A stretch of DNA of 64,000 nt, taken from Neobacillus niacini (lineage in GTDB: Bacteria; Bacillota; Bacilli; Bacillales; Cytobacillaceae). Numbering within the stretch: position 1 is the stretch's first letter; each line of letters opens with the position of its first letter. Positions 1 through 8,325 of this stretch are shown in pieces. Under the pieces are notes generated by a model. That model worked only from the letters and a program-made list of their open reading frames with translations, was not told where the DNA came from and did no database searches. The position numbers and the translations under genes were made by a program. The stretch lies in contig NZ_JAMBOX010000002.1 in the NCBI RefSeq assembly GCF_023715785.1, positions 434,001 to 498,000 of the forward strand, written 5' to 3'.

Positions 1-1
1 A

Positions 2-1747
2 ATGCCGTATAAACTGCAACTAATCGCTGTTTTTATTACGGCGATTATTGGTACCGTATTTGCGATTGTCAGTCCGAAAATCATGGGAAAAGCCACCACC
101 AAACTCTTTAAGGGCTTGATGATGAAGCTTAGCGGTGTTCCTGGAGCCAAAATTGATTTCGATTATATTGGCCAGATTATTCTGCTTCTGATAGGTTTAT
201 ATATTTTAAGTGCGGCATTTACTTATCTCCAGCAATATATTATGGCAGGCGTCGCGCAAAAAACAGTCTATAACCTTCGTAAAGAGGTACTTAATAAGCT
301 TAACCGTTTGCCGTTGAAATATTTTGACGCCCGGACACATGGGGAAATTCTTAGCCGTGCTGTCAACGATGTCGATAATATCAGTTCTACCTTGCAGCAA
401 AGCTTAACCCAGTTGATTACCTCAGTTGTCACCATCATTGGTGTTATTGTCATGATGCTGACAATCAGTCCGTTAATGACATTAATCGTCGTGGTGACCT
501 TGCCGCTAAGTATTCTTGCTACTGCCACTATAGCCAAACGTTCACAACTATATTTTAAAGGGCAGCAGAAAGCACTTGGTGAGCTGAACGGCCATGTTGA
601 GGAAATGTATACCGGACACAAGGTGATCAAGGTGTTTGGCCATGAGCAGAAATCAATTGGACAATTTGAACGGATCAATGATCAGCTTTATCAATCCGGC
701 TGGAAGGCGCAATTTATGTCCGGTATGATTATGCCGCTAATGTCATTTATCAACAATATTGGCTATGTCCTTGTAGCCGTAACAGGCGGGATCTTGGTCA
801 CGAAGAAAGCCATTGAAATTGGCGATATTCAAGCGTTTATCCAATATGCACGGCAATTTTCTCAGCCGATTGCCCAAACGGCCAACATCGCTAACATCAT
901 TCAGTCGACAGTGGCCAGTGCGGAGCGGGTGTTTGAGATTTTGGATGAAACTGAGGAAGTGCCTGAAGTGACTCAAACAAAAGAATTAACAGCCCCTAAA
1001 GGCGAAGTAGTTTTTGAGGATGTTTCCTTCAGTTATACCGAAGGGGAACCCTTAATGGAAGATTTAAATATTTTCGTGAAGCCAGGGCAAAAAGTGGCGA
1101 TTGTTGGTCCGACAGGTGCCGGCAAAACGACACTAATAAACTTGTTAATGCGCTTTTATGAAATTAATGACGGACGTATTTTAATCGACGGAATGGATAC
1201 GAGGGAGATGAAACGGGAGCACCTTAGGAGTTTATTTGGCATGGTACTACAGGATACTTGGCTCTTCAACAGTACGATTCGCGACAATATCGCTTATGGA
1301 AGAGAGGGGGCAACTGAAGAGGAGATTATAACAGCCGCCCAAGCAGCCAATGCTGATCATTTTATCAGGACCTTGCCGGATGGCTACGATACGATTTTAA
1401 ACGAGGAAGCCTCCAATATTTCACAAGGCCAGAAGCAATTATTGACGATTGCGAGAGCCATTCTTGCCAATCCGTCCATTTTGATCCTTGATGAAGCGAC
1501 AAGCAGCGTGGATACTCGGACCGAGGTACAGATTCAAAAGGCGATGGACCATTTGATGAAAGGGCGCACAAGCTTTGTCATTGCTCACCGGTTGTCAACC
1601 ATTCGCGATGCGGATTTAATCCTAGTGATGAATCATGGCAAAATCATTGAAAAAGGAAATCACCAGGAGTTATTGGAACAAGGCGGGTTTTATGCCGATT
1701 TATATAATAGCCAGTTTTCCGCCAATGTGCAGAAACGTGTCGGCTAA
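2..1747 (+). CDS. ABC exporter, fused membrane and ATPase domains (5' end cut off)
   Basis: This half-transporter of the multidrug/lipid exporter type drives efflux across the cytoplasmic membrane. The N-terminal part holds several hydrophobic helices (about residues 5-290 of the visible frame). The nucleotide-binding domain follows, with Walker A GPTGAGKTT at about residues 369-377, an ISQGQ signature near 473, Walker B ILILDEATS near 495 and the switch histidine in IAHRLST. The first visible ATG falls inside what is normally the first helix region of this family, and the frame is open to the window edge, so roughly 20-40 codons are probably missing upstream. Such proteins often pair with a second half-transporter encoded just upstream (compare YfiB/YfiC of Bacillus subtilis), which would lie outside this window. 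The substrate cannot be inferred. Confidence 0.9.
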   Translation: MPYKLQLIAVFITAIIGTVFAIVSPKIMGKATTKLFKGLMMKLSGVPGAKIDFDYIGQIILLLIGLYILSAAFTYLQQYIMAGVAQKTVYNLRKEVLNKLNRLPLKYFDARTHGEILSRAVNDVDNISSTLQQSLTQLITSVVTIIGVIVMMLTISPLMTLIVVVTLPLSILATATIAKRSQLYFKGQQKALGELNGHVEEMYTGHKVIKVFGHEQKSIGQFERINDQLYQSGWKAQFMSGMIMPLMSFINNIGYVLVAVTGGILVTKKAIEIGDIQAFIQYARQFSQPIAQTANIANIIQSTVASAERVFEILDETEEVPEVTQTKELTAPKGEVVFEDVSFSYTEGEPLMEDLNIFVKPGQKVAIVGPTGAGKTTLINLLMRFYEINDGRILIDGMDTREMKREHLRSLFGMVLQDTWLFNSTIRDNIAYGREGATEEEIITAAQAANADHFIRTLPDGYDTILNEEASNISQGQKQLLTIARAILANPSILILDEATSSVDTRTEVQIQKAMDHLMKGRTSFVIAHRLSTIRDADLILVMNHGKIIEKGNHQELLEQGGFYADLYNSQFSANVQKRVG

Positions 1748-1750
1748 TAT

Positions 1751-1792
1751 AAGCGTTTGGATGGTCCGATTGGGCTTTCCAGACGCTTTTTT
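1751..1792 (+). terminator. Intrinsic terminator after the ABC exporter
   Basis: The arms AAGCGTTTGG and CCAGACGCTT pair over 10 bp with one G-U pair and are followed by six T residues. It starts 4 bases after the exporter stop codon. Confidence 0.85.
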
Positions 1793-1876
1793 CATGTTTT
1801 ACTTGTTACACAAGAGAATGCATTTCAATAAATTAAAAGAAGGGTAGTTTTTTAGAAATTGAGGTGTAGTCCTTCT

Positions 1877-3079
1877 ATGAAAAATAATACTGAGCGGACT
1901 GAAAAGAAAATTTGTCTTTGCATGATTGTGAAGAATGAATCTGCCATTATTGAAAGATGCTTGAATAGCGCAAAGCCGATTATTGATTATGTTTCGATTT
2001 GCGATACCGGATCTAGTGACAATACCGTGGAACTAATTGAAGCGTGGTGTAGTGAAAATGGGGTTCCAGGCACATTGCATTTTGCCCCGTTTAAAAATTT
2101 TGGTTACAACCGGACTTTGGCGGTCAAACTGGCGCAGCAAACCTATCCTGAGGCCGATTATTTGCTGCTGCTTGATGCCGACATGCTCCTTGAAGTGGCT
2201 CCGAGGTTTGATACATCAGTATTGGAAAAGGATCAATATTTAACCATGCAATATAACTCGCAAATCAAATTTTGGTTACCACGATTATTAAAAACATCCT
2301 TACCTTGGCATTCCGTCGGGGTGACCCATGAATATTGGGATATTGACTGTTCAAGACTTGAAGATCAAACATATGTAGTTACATCGGCAAAGCTTGACGG
2401 GCTGCCGATATTTGATCATGAGGATGGCGGCAGCAGGCAAGATAAGTTCGAGCGAGATAAACGCTTATTGCTCTTAGGTCATGCGGATCCGACAACTCCA
2501 GATGATTTAAAAATGAGATATAAGTTTTACCTGGCGCAAACCTATAATTGTCTGGATGAATTAGAAGAGGCAATCAAGTGGTATAAGCTTAGAGTAGAAG
2601 CCGGAGGCTGGGCGGAAGAGGTTTATTATTCGTTCCTGCAAATCGGATTTTGCTATGAACGGTTGGCGATTCGGGCTGCACAGGAGAACAGGGGGGAGGA
2701 GGCGGAGGACCAATATATCGCCATGGCATTGCTATTTTTCCAAAAAGCATGGGAATATCGGCCGGTAAGGGCGGAATCACTATACCAATTGGCGAGAATT
2801 CTTCGAGAAAAGGGACATTACCAACTCGGGCTAATGTATGCGTTAAAAGGGAAGGAAATCCCATTTCCAAAGGAAGATTTGTTATTTGTCGATTATCATG
2901 TGTACGATTACTTGTTCGATTACGAAATCTCGATATGTGCCTATTACATCGCTCAGAAGGTTGAGTTAGGCCGGAAAGCGCAAAAGCGACTGATGAATAA
3001 AATAAACCAATTGCCGGAGCCTATAGCGGCAGCAGTAAGGAATAATGAAAAATATTATAATAATAGTAAAAAAACATAA
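1877..3079 (+). CDS. Family 2 glycosyltransferase with C-terminal TPR-like region
   Basis: This 400-residue protein opens with a GT-A glycosyltransferase domain. It shows CMIVKNESAIIERCL at the nucleotide-sugar site, DTGSSDNT, and LLLDADM as the metal-binding DxD-like motif. The second half (about residues 210-380) is helical with TPR-like spacing, such as KFYLAQTYNCLDELEEAIKWY and ESLYQLARILREKGHY, as in the common Bacillus class of GT2-TPR fusions. The start is the ATG at 1877, which has GAGGTG ten bases upstream; a TTG six codons earlier has no ribosome binding site. It sits alone between two terminator-like hairpins. Acceptor and sugar are unknown; a cell-surface or spore-surface glycan is a guess. 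Confidence 0.85.
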   Translation: MKNNTERTEKKICLCMIVKNESAIIERCLNSAKPIIDYVSICDTGSSDNTVELIEAWCSENGVPGTLHFAPFKNFGYNRTLAVKLAQQTYPEADYLLLLDADMLLEVAPRFDTSVLEKDQYLTMQYNSQIKFWLPRLLKTSLPWHSVGVTHEYWDIDCSRLEDQTYVVTSAKLDGLPIFDHEDGGSRQDKFERDKRLLLLGHADPTTPDDLKMRYKFYLAQTYNCLDELEEAIKWYKLRVEAGGWAEEVYYSFLQIGFCYERLAIRAAQENRGEEAEDQYIAMALLFFQKAWEYRPVRAESLYQLARILREKGHYQLGLMYALKGKEIPFPKEDLLFVDYHVYDYLFDYEISICAYYIAQKVELGRKAQKRLMNKINQLPEPIAAAVRNNEKYYNNSKKT

Positions 3080-3088
3080 ATTTTTTTG

Positions 3089-3127
3089 TTGTCTCACTAT
3101 CTTAAGTATACTTAGGAAATGAGACAA
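3089..3127. repeat. 39-bp near-perfect palindrome beside the XerS-like gene
   Basis: Outer arms TTGTCTCA (3089-3096) and TGAGACAA (3120-3127) flank a perfect 12-bp palindrome TAAGTATACTTA (3103-3114), with short asymmetric joints between. It lies between the glycosyltransferase stop and the 3' end of the convergent recombinase gene. It may be a recombinase or dif-like site. It may instead be a bidirectional terminator, since a T-rich stretch follows on the plus strand at 3134-3138. Confidence 0.6.
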
Positions 3128-3173
3128 GATGAATTTTTATTATTATAATAATATTATGTTAACTGATAAAATA

Positions 3174-3199
3174 AGAGGCTCACAAAGGGTGGAGCCTCT
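3174..3199 (-). terminator. Terminator hairpin of the recombinase gene
   Basis: AGAGGCTC (3174-3181) pairs with GAGCCTCT (3192-3199) and abuts the stop codon of the recombinase gene. The following minus-strand sequence is T-rich (CTTATTTTATC) but not a pure T-run. Confidence 0.65.
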
Positions 3200-4288
3200 T
3201 TATTCTATTTGCTCTTTTGGCAGATCCATCTTATCTACGGCAATTTTAAGGTCATCGTTCTTGATATGCGTGTAAATCATCGTCGTTTGGATTGAAGAAT
3301 GACCCAATTGCCGCCTTAATTTTGGTACATCATTAATCTCTGCATGATATCTGGTTGCAAATGAATGCCGCAGTTTGTGTACGGATAATGATGGTTTACC
3401 GAAAGCAGTTGCATATTTTTCGATTAGTTTCTCTACAGAACGTGCTGTAAGCCGCCTAGTTTTGCCTTTAGGACCCATGGCCGCAGCAACAAATAAAGCT
3501 TTATTGGTTTTGTCGACCCCATATTTGACGGTTCTGATAGCAAGATATTCCTGCAAATCATCCATGGCCGTCTGGCTGAAATAAACAAATTGCTCCTTAT
3601 TGCCTTTACGGATTACGCGCGCACAATACTTGCTAAAGTCGATATCATCGAGGTCGAGACCGATTACTTCCGACAGCCGGAGCCCAGATCCGAGGATTAA
3701 TGAAACAATCGCTGTGTCACGTTCCTTGTTTAATTGATGAAAATTGAAGACTTTTTTGTTATCTTTGTTAAGTTCGCCATATTCATGGGCAACAAACAAG
3801 CGAAAACGCTCGTACTCGTCACCAAGGAGGATTTTTCCTTCCATTTTGTTTGCTTTTGTTTCCATCGATTCCTTTACTTCGTTAAATTCGATTTTTGCCA
3901 TGACGTTCCGATTGATATAGGGCTGAAAGTCCGGTGTTTCCGCGATGTTTTGCAGATAGTTAAATAGCGATTTTAAAGCTGATAATTTGCGGTTGATCGT
4001 TAATTCTTTGTTATTAAGCTGATAATGCAGATAGTTTAAAAAGTTATCAACCTCGATGACCGTCAATTTTTCAAGGCGCTCCAAAGGAATGTCTTTTATT
4101 TCACCCGTCCATAAATTTTCGCTGATCATCCAGTTAAAAAAGATTTTGTAGTCATGGCCATAATTGAACAGAGATGTGGTCGAAAGTTTTCGTAATTTGT
4201 GGTTTATGTATTCTTCAACATACCAAGGAAGCTCATTAAGCAGAGCCTGAAGTTTTTTGAAATTTTGCTGCTTTGCTGGATTTACCAT
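3200..4288 (-). CDS. xerS: Tyrosine recombinase, XerS-like
   Basis: This 362-residue phage-integrase-family recombinase has a SAM-like N-terminal DNA-binding domain (about residues 15-115) and a C-terminal catalytic domain. All catalytic residues are visible: R204 in GLRLSEV, K228 in the beta-hairpin, H304 and R307 in HKLRHSF, H330 in LGHSS and the nucleophile Y339 in TMIYTH. The length and the long linker (about residues 115-160) match the single-recombinase XerS proteins of Firmicutes rather than the 295-300-residue XerC/XerD pair. A GAGGTG ribosome binding site precedes the ATG. In streptococci XerS resolves chromosome dimers at a site next to its own gene, so the palindrome 73 bp beyond the stop is notable. 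No phage genes or attachment repeats are seen nearby. Confidence 0.85.
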   Translation of the reverse strand: MVNPAKQQNFKKLQALLNELPWYVEEYINHKLRKLSTTSLFNYGHDYKIFFNWMISENLWTGEIKDIPLERLEKLTVIEVDNFLNYLHYQLNNKELTINRKLSALKSLFNYLQNIAETPDFQPYINRNVMAKIEFNEVKESMETKANKMEGKILLGDEYERFRLFVAHEYGELNKDNKKVFNFHQLNKERDTAIVSLILGSGLRLSEVIGLDLDDIDFSKYCARVIRKGNKEQFVYFSQTAMDDLQEYLAIRTVKYGVDKTNKALFVAAAMGPKGKTRRLTARSVEKLIEKYATAFGKPSLSVHKLRHSFATRYHAEINDVPKLRRQLGHSSIQTTMIYTHIKNDDLKIAVDKMDLPKEQIE

Positions 4289-4508
4289 AATAACACCTCA
4301 CTACTACATTTTATCTTTTATAGATTAATTCGTCAAATTTATATTTTACGTAATAATATAAGGAAGAGGAGCACATATAAATAAATTGTCTCCCTTCTCC
4401 ATGTTAGTTGCATTTGGGTACTGATTGTTCAGCAACCAGATATATTCAATCATTCAGCAAACTAAGCATCAGTCAAGTTTTTTACTATTAATAGACGAAC
4501 CCCTTGCT

Positions 4509-5147
4509 TTAATCTGTTAATTCTTGCAGAGTAATCATATAATGCTCGGAAAAAGCCGTCTTGATTTTCGCTTCATCTTTCTGTTTAAGAGCATCCAATA
4601 GCATTAGATGATTGTTCACTAATTGGTGAATCCGAATAGGAACAATATTTGCTACAGTAAGAAACATGGCTCCAACCTGTGTATCTAGATGATGATGCAT
4701 TTGGATAAGGCGTCCGTTACCGCATTTGGAAACAATCTTTTTGTGGAACTCTAAGTCCGTTCGGGCAAGATTCTCCCAATCATCCAGTATAGTTAAATCG
4801 CGAAAATCACCTATCAATCCATCAAGCTGATGATAATCCTCTGCTGTTAAATTTTTGGCAGCTAGCCGCGCTGCTTCACTTTCTAGTAGAGCTCTTAACG
4901 TATAAATTTCATATTGATCTTGACGAGATAATGTGGTCACAAATGTCCCCTTGTTGGTTTCATGCTTAATTAAACCTTCGTTTTGAAGCAACATCAAGGC
5001 CTCGCGAATTGGTCCTCTTGAAATTTCCAGTTTCTCGGCCAATTGTGCCTGATTGATTCTTTCACCTGGTTTTAATGTTCCATCAAAAATCATTTTTCTT
5101 ATAACACCTGCAACATTATTGGACAGAGTTTGATGATTTAATAGCAT
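4509..5147 (-). CDS. GntR-family (FCD subfamily) transcriptional regulator
   Basis: The N-terminal winged helix (about residues 5-70) carries the GntR signature LAEKLEISRGPIREALMLLQNEGLI. The C-terminal half is the all-helical FCD ligand-binding domain typical of FadR-like repressors, with the metal-type histidine context FHKKI and later HHHLD. The 212-residue length is normal for the subfamily. The gene is last in a minus-strand block of importer and hydrolase genes, 279 bp after the M42 peptidase, and has its own promoter-like sequence. It is therefore the likely repressor of that block, with a degradation product or carboxylic acid as effector. The effector is inferred, not seen. Confidence 0.88.
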   Translation of the reverse strand: MLLNHQTLSNNVAGVIRKMIFDGTLKPGERINQAQLAEKLEISRGPIREALMLLQNEGLIKHETNKGTFVTTLSRQDQYEIYTLRALLESEAARLAAKNLTAEDYHQLDGLIGDFRDLTILDDWENLARTDLEFHKKIVSKCGNGRLIQMHHHLDTQVGAMFLTVANIVPIRIHQLVNNHLMLLDALKQKDEAKIKTAFSEHYMITLQELTD

Positions 5148-5171
5148 GTAGCTGCACTCCCCCTTTTTGTC

Positions 5172-5201
5172 TTTATATACTTATGATGAAAATTAGTTCA
5201 A
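5172..5201 (-). promoter_or_regulatory. Putative sigma-A promoter of the GntR gene
   Basis: On the minus strand TTGAAC (5196-5201) and TATAAA (5172-5177) are separated by 18 bp. The start codon lies 25 bases beyond, behind a GGGGGAG ribosome binding site. Confidence 0.5.
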
Positions 5202-5308
5202 ACGGAATCATTTAATAGTTCAATCAATAAAGTCCTTTTTATTCTATGAAATTAATTTCTTTATGTCCATATTTAAAATACCAGACAAATGGTGAAAATA
5301 AACTAGAC

Positions 5309-5381
5309 CGGCTAAAATGATGATCAAGACTTGAACTTGCCGCCTGGCAGCATGTTTGTCAAGTTATGTCCATTTTAGCCG
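5309..5381. repeat. Nested inverted repeat between the M42 peptidase and GntR genes
   Basis: Perfect 11-bp outer arms CGGCTAAAATG (5309-5319) and CATTTTAGCCG (5371-5381) enclose ACTTGA/TCAAGT (5329-5334 and 5359-5364) and an inner TGCC/GGCA hairpin (5338-5349), all nearly concentric. No T-run follows on either strand, so it is not a standard intrinsic terminator. It could be a structured mRNA segment or a small mobile repeat. Confidence 0.6.
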
Positions 5382-5426
5382 TCGTATATTTGATAAATCT
5401 AATTCACATTATTCAGAAGCTGTTAA

Positions 5427-6482
5427 TCATAGTTTATCTGTAAGATTTTCAATAAATGAGACAATTAACTGGACAGAGTTTTCTAAATCATCAAGATGAA
5501 TCATTCCAACTGCAGAATGGATATAGCGAGATGGAATGGAAACGCCTCCTGTTACGACCCCTTTACCACTCAGGCTGATGGCCTTCCCATCTGTCGCGCC
5601 TTTTAAAAGTACTTCCCGCTGATAAGGGATATTTTCTTTTTCTGCGACTTCAATTAATTTTTTAGATAATTTTTTTGGCACTGCCAGACCACCGTCATAA
5701 ATAACAATGGCGGTCCCCTTCCCTAACTGAACACGGAGGTCTTTATCTTCGATTCCGGGAGTTCCTCCTGCAAGTGTAACATCAATTGCTAAGGCTATAT
5801 CGGGCTGAACAATAAATCCGGCTGGACCAGCGCCTCGGATTCCTACCTCTTCCTGTGCAGTTGCTACCCCATAAACGGTTGGGACGATTTGTTTATTAGC
5901 AAGACGTTTCATCACTTCTACCATAACGGCACAACCGGCACGATTATCTACTGCTTTACCAGTAAAAAACTTGCCATTATTTAAATACTGCCCTTTACGA
6001 TCAAAAGTAATATAGTCACCAACACGAACCCCTAATTCAAGTGTTTCATTATAAGAATCTGTTCCAACATCAAGATGAAGCTTCTCAATAGGAATAGCCT
6101 TTTTTTCTTCTTCCGCAGAAACGATATGGGCCGGTTTACTCCCTGTTACGCCATTTACAAATCCTTTAAATGTATCAATGGTAAGCACCTGATCAATAAC
6201 CATTCGACTATCATGGAATCCAACTGGTCCAAAATAAACAAAGCCCTTTTCATCTATATGGGTAACAATAAAACCAATTTCATCCATATGTGCAGCCAAC
6301 ATTACCTTTAAATCCGGGTTAGACCCCTTTTTTATGTAATATTGGCCTCCCAGTGGATCTTCAAAAAAATCATCCGCTTTACCTGATAATTCTTCCTTTA
6401 TATAGGCAGCGACCCTGCCTTCATCTCCAGAAACACCAAAAATTTGATCCAATTCAAGCATCAGCCTTTTTAACGATTCCAT
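5427..6482 (-). CDS. M42-family metallo-aminopeptidase
   Basis: This 351-residue dinuclear-metal peptidase resembles the YsdC/YtoP group and the glutamyl or deblocking aminopeptidases. Metal ligands and catalytic residues are recognisable in order: AAHMDEIG (His), DNRAGC (bridging Asp), AQEEVG (catalytic and ligand Glu), AIDVT (Asp) and SRYIHSA (His). The ATG at 6482 is chosen because AAAGG lies nine bases upstream; the ATG three codons earlier directly abuts that site. M42 enzymes act in the cytoplasm, usually as self-compartmentalising dodecamers that trim short peptides. It follows the peptide-binding protein gene and should digest imported peptides. Confidence 0.9.
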   Translation of the reverse strand: MESLKRLMLELDQIFGVSGDEGRVAAYIKEELSGKADDFFEDPLGGQYYIKKGSNPDLKVMLAAHMDEIGFIVTHIDEKGFVYFGPVGFHDSRMVIDQVLTIDTFKGFVNGVTGSKPAHIVSAEEEKKAIPIEKLHLDVGTDSYNETLELGVRVGDYITFDRKGQYLNNGKFFTGKAVDNRAGCAVMVEVMKRLANKQIVPTVYGVATAQEEVGIRGAGPAGFIVQPDIALAIDVTLAGGTPGIEDKDLRVQLGKGTAIVIYDGGLAVPKKLSKKLIEVAEKENIPYQREVLLKGATDGKAISLSGKGVVTGGVSIPSRYIHSAVGMIHLDDLENSVQLIVSFIENLTDKL

Positions 6483-6523
6483 ACAGTTCATCCTTTCAAC
6501 GATTAGCTTAATGACGATAACCG

Positions 6524-6552
6524 ACAGGAGCAGGTGTTACCCTTGCTCCTGT
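6524..6552 (-). repeat. Hairpin downstream of the binding-protein gene
   Basis: ACAGGAGCA (6524-6532) pairs perfectly with TGCTCCTGT (6544-6552) 10 bases past the stop of the substrate-binding protein gene. There is no T-run behind it on the minus strand. Such hairpins commonly protect the 3' end of binding-protein mRNA and lower expression of the next gene. Confidence 0.6.
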
Positions 6553-6562
6553 TGATTAATAA

Positions 6563-8242
6563 TTATTTTTTTGTCATCGAAATATCATGAAGCGGATCCA
6601 TTAATACCGGGTGTTGATAGTAGCCTTTTAACCAAGGCTGTACAATTGCATATCGAACAGGGTTAAATAATGGAACCCAAGGGGCTTCCGCAAGAATTTC
6701 GTTTTGGATTTCAACATAAAGGTCAATTCTCTCTTGACCAAAGGCCATGGATTTGGCTTTATTCAGTTTTTCGTTAACGGAAGAGTTATTGTAAGCAGCC
6801 CAGTTATTAGCCGGTACTTCCGCGCCATTTAAAAGAACATCCAGGAAGTTTGTCGGGTCCGGGAAGTCCTGGAACCAAGCAGTATAAACCAAACCATACT
6901 TTAACGAACGAGCACCATCAGAATAAGAAGCTCCACTTAATGGTCTGATTTCCACATCAATTCCGATATCTTTTAAATCAGCCTGGATCGATTGGACAAT
7001 CTTTTGGTCTGTTTCACCAGATGTTGATAACATTTCCACCTTAAAACCATCAGGATGCCCTGCTTCTGCCAATAATTTCTTTGCCTTTTCCTTATCAAAT
7101 TTGTAATCTACTTCCGCTGGAAGATTCTTCTGATAACCAGGCATTGTTGGCGGCAAAATCTGATTGGCTACACTGGCTCGGCCGTTTTGCAATTTAACTA
7201 TTTTTTCTTTGTCAATCGCCATATTAATCGCTTGACGAACTTTCACATTATCCATTGGCTTCACTTGATTGTTTAGTGCCAAATAATAAGTAGAGGCCAG
7301 TTCTTTTTTCATCAACATATCTTTAAAATTTGGATCACTCTGCAGCTGTACAAAATCTGCTGAGTTAATTTCTTGGTTCCAACCGATAAAAGCAGTTTCC
7401 CCTTGCTTGAACTTAAGAACCGAGTTTTGTTCGTTAGACTCAATCGAAATAACGATTTCATCTAACTTTGGCTCCCCTTCTTTAAAGTAATTCTCGTTCT
7501 TTTTCAATACCATTTGTTTACCAACATCATAAGATTCCATTTTCCAAGGACCTGTTCCCAATGGTTTTCTGTCAAATTCTTTATCCCCGATGGAATCTAC
7601 GTATTCTTTATCGATTGGAGAGAAGAAAGGCATCCCCATCACATAAAGGAAGTTACCCCGCGGCTCAGTCAGTTTGATAACAAGTGTGTAATCATCCGGA
7701 GCCTCAAGCCCTGATATTTTATCTGCTTTACCTTCAAAGAAATCAGTCGAACCTACAACCAGTGGATCGATAAATCCGCGTGCCGGTGATCCCACTGCCG
7801 GAGTTAGGATCCGCTCAAACTGATCAATAAAACTTTGAGCCTTCATTTCTTTACCATTCCAGAATTTTACCCCTTGCTTTAATTTAAATGTATAGGTTAG
7901 CCCATCTTCTGAAACATCGTATGAATCAGCGAGTTCAGTCGTTAACTCGCTTGAATCAGGTTTATAAGTTAATAATTGATCGTAAAATTGGAGGACGACT
8001 TCCCAAGAACCAAAATCATAAGCCATTGCTGGATCAAGGTGAGCATAATCCACACGTTGGTCAATTTTAATTGAACCGCCTTTTACAGCCTCCCCAGCCC
8101 CCTGATTTGATTGATTTTTTGAGCCGCTACCATTTTTATTAGATGATGTGTCTTTTGAACAGCCAGCAACTACTAACATTAGAATGAACAATGGAATTAA
8201 CAGTGTTCTTACAGATTTAAAACTTAAAACCTTTTGTTTCAT
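6563..8242 (-). CDS. Peptide-type ABC transporter substrate-binding lipoprotein
   Basis: This 559-residue protein has a lipoprotein signal peptide with lipobox LVVAGC, a Ser/Gly/Asn-rich linker, and then a family 5 extracellular solute-binding domain. It shows the typical YTFKLKQGVKFWNGKE, PLGTGPW and VRQAINMAIDKEKIV segments. After lipid modification and cleavage it would sit on the outer face of the membrane and deliver ligand to the permeases encoded directly upstream. The family binds di- and oligopeptides, nickel, glutathione or opines, so the ligand cannot be fixed. A strong GGGGGG site precedes the ATG, a second orphan Shine-Dalgarno lies about 60 bases upstream, and a hairpin follows the stop. 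Together these suggest it is made in excess over its partners. Confidence 0.93.
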   Translation of the reverse strand: MKQKVLSFKSVRTLLIPLFILMLVVAGCSKDTSSNKNGSGSKNQSNQGAGEAVKGGSIKIDQRVDYAHLDPAMAYDFGSWEVVLQFYDQLLTYKPDSSELTTELADSYDVSEDGLTYTFKLKQGVKFWNGKEMKAQSFIDQFERILTPAVGSPARGFIDPLVVGSTDFFEGKADKISGLEAPDDYTLVIKLTEPRGNFLYVMGMPFFSPIDKEYVDSIGDKEFDRKPLGTGPWKMESYDVGKQMVLKKNENYFKEGEPKLDEIVISIESNEQNSVLKFKQGETAFIGWNQEINSADFVQLQSDPNFKDMLMKKELASTYYLALNNQVKPMDNVKVRQAINMAIDKEKIVKLQNGRASVANQILPPTMPGYQKNLPAEVDYKFDKEKAKKLLAEAGHPDGFKVEMLSTSGETDQKIVQSIQADLKDIGIDVEIRPLSGASYSDGARSLKYGLVYTAWFQDFPDPTNFLDVLLNGAEVPANNWAAYNNSSVNEKLNKAKSMAFGQERIDLYVEIQNEILAEAPWVPLFNPVRYAIVQPWLKGYYQHPVLMDPLHDISMTKK

Positions 8243-8300
8243 ACATTTCCCCCCAAATTTAAAATAGTTTGATTGATTATCATTTAGGTTTCTTAAATTA

Positions 8301-8310
8301 TCACCTCCTT
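8301..8310 (-). promoter_or_regulatory. Orphan Shine-Dalgarno sequence (possible mRNA stabiliser)
   Basis: On the minus strand AAGGAGGTGA is almost fully complementary to the 16S rRNA 3' end but has no usable start codon at normal distance. The binding-protein gene starts about 60 bases on with its own site. Bacillus cry3A and related transcripts use such STAB-SD elements to protect the 5' end of processed mRNA; that role here is inferred. Confidence 0.45.
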
Positions 8311-8325
8311 TATGATCTAGTCCAA

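Noticed and set aside
3089..3127. Classical Bacillus dif site
   Set aside because: Only part of the left arm resembles the known dif sequence, so it is listed only as a dif-like candidate.
3200..4288. Integrase of a prophage or integrative element
   Set aside because: No phage, conjugation or attachment-repeat signals are near, and the protein matches the XerS class.
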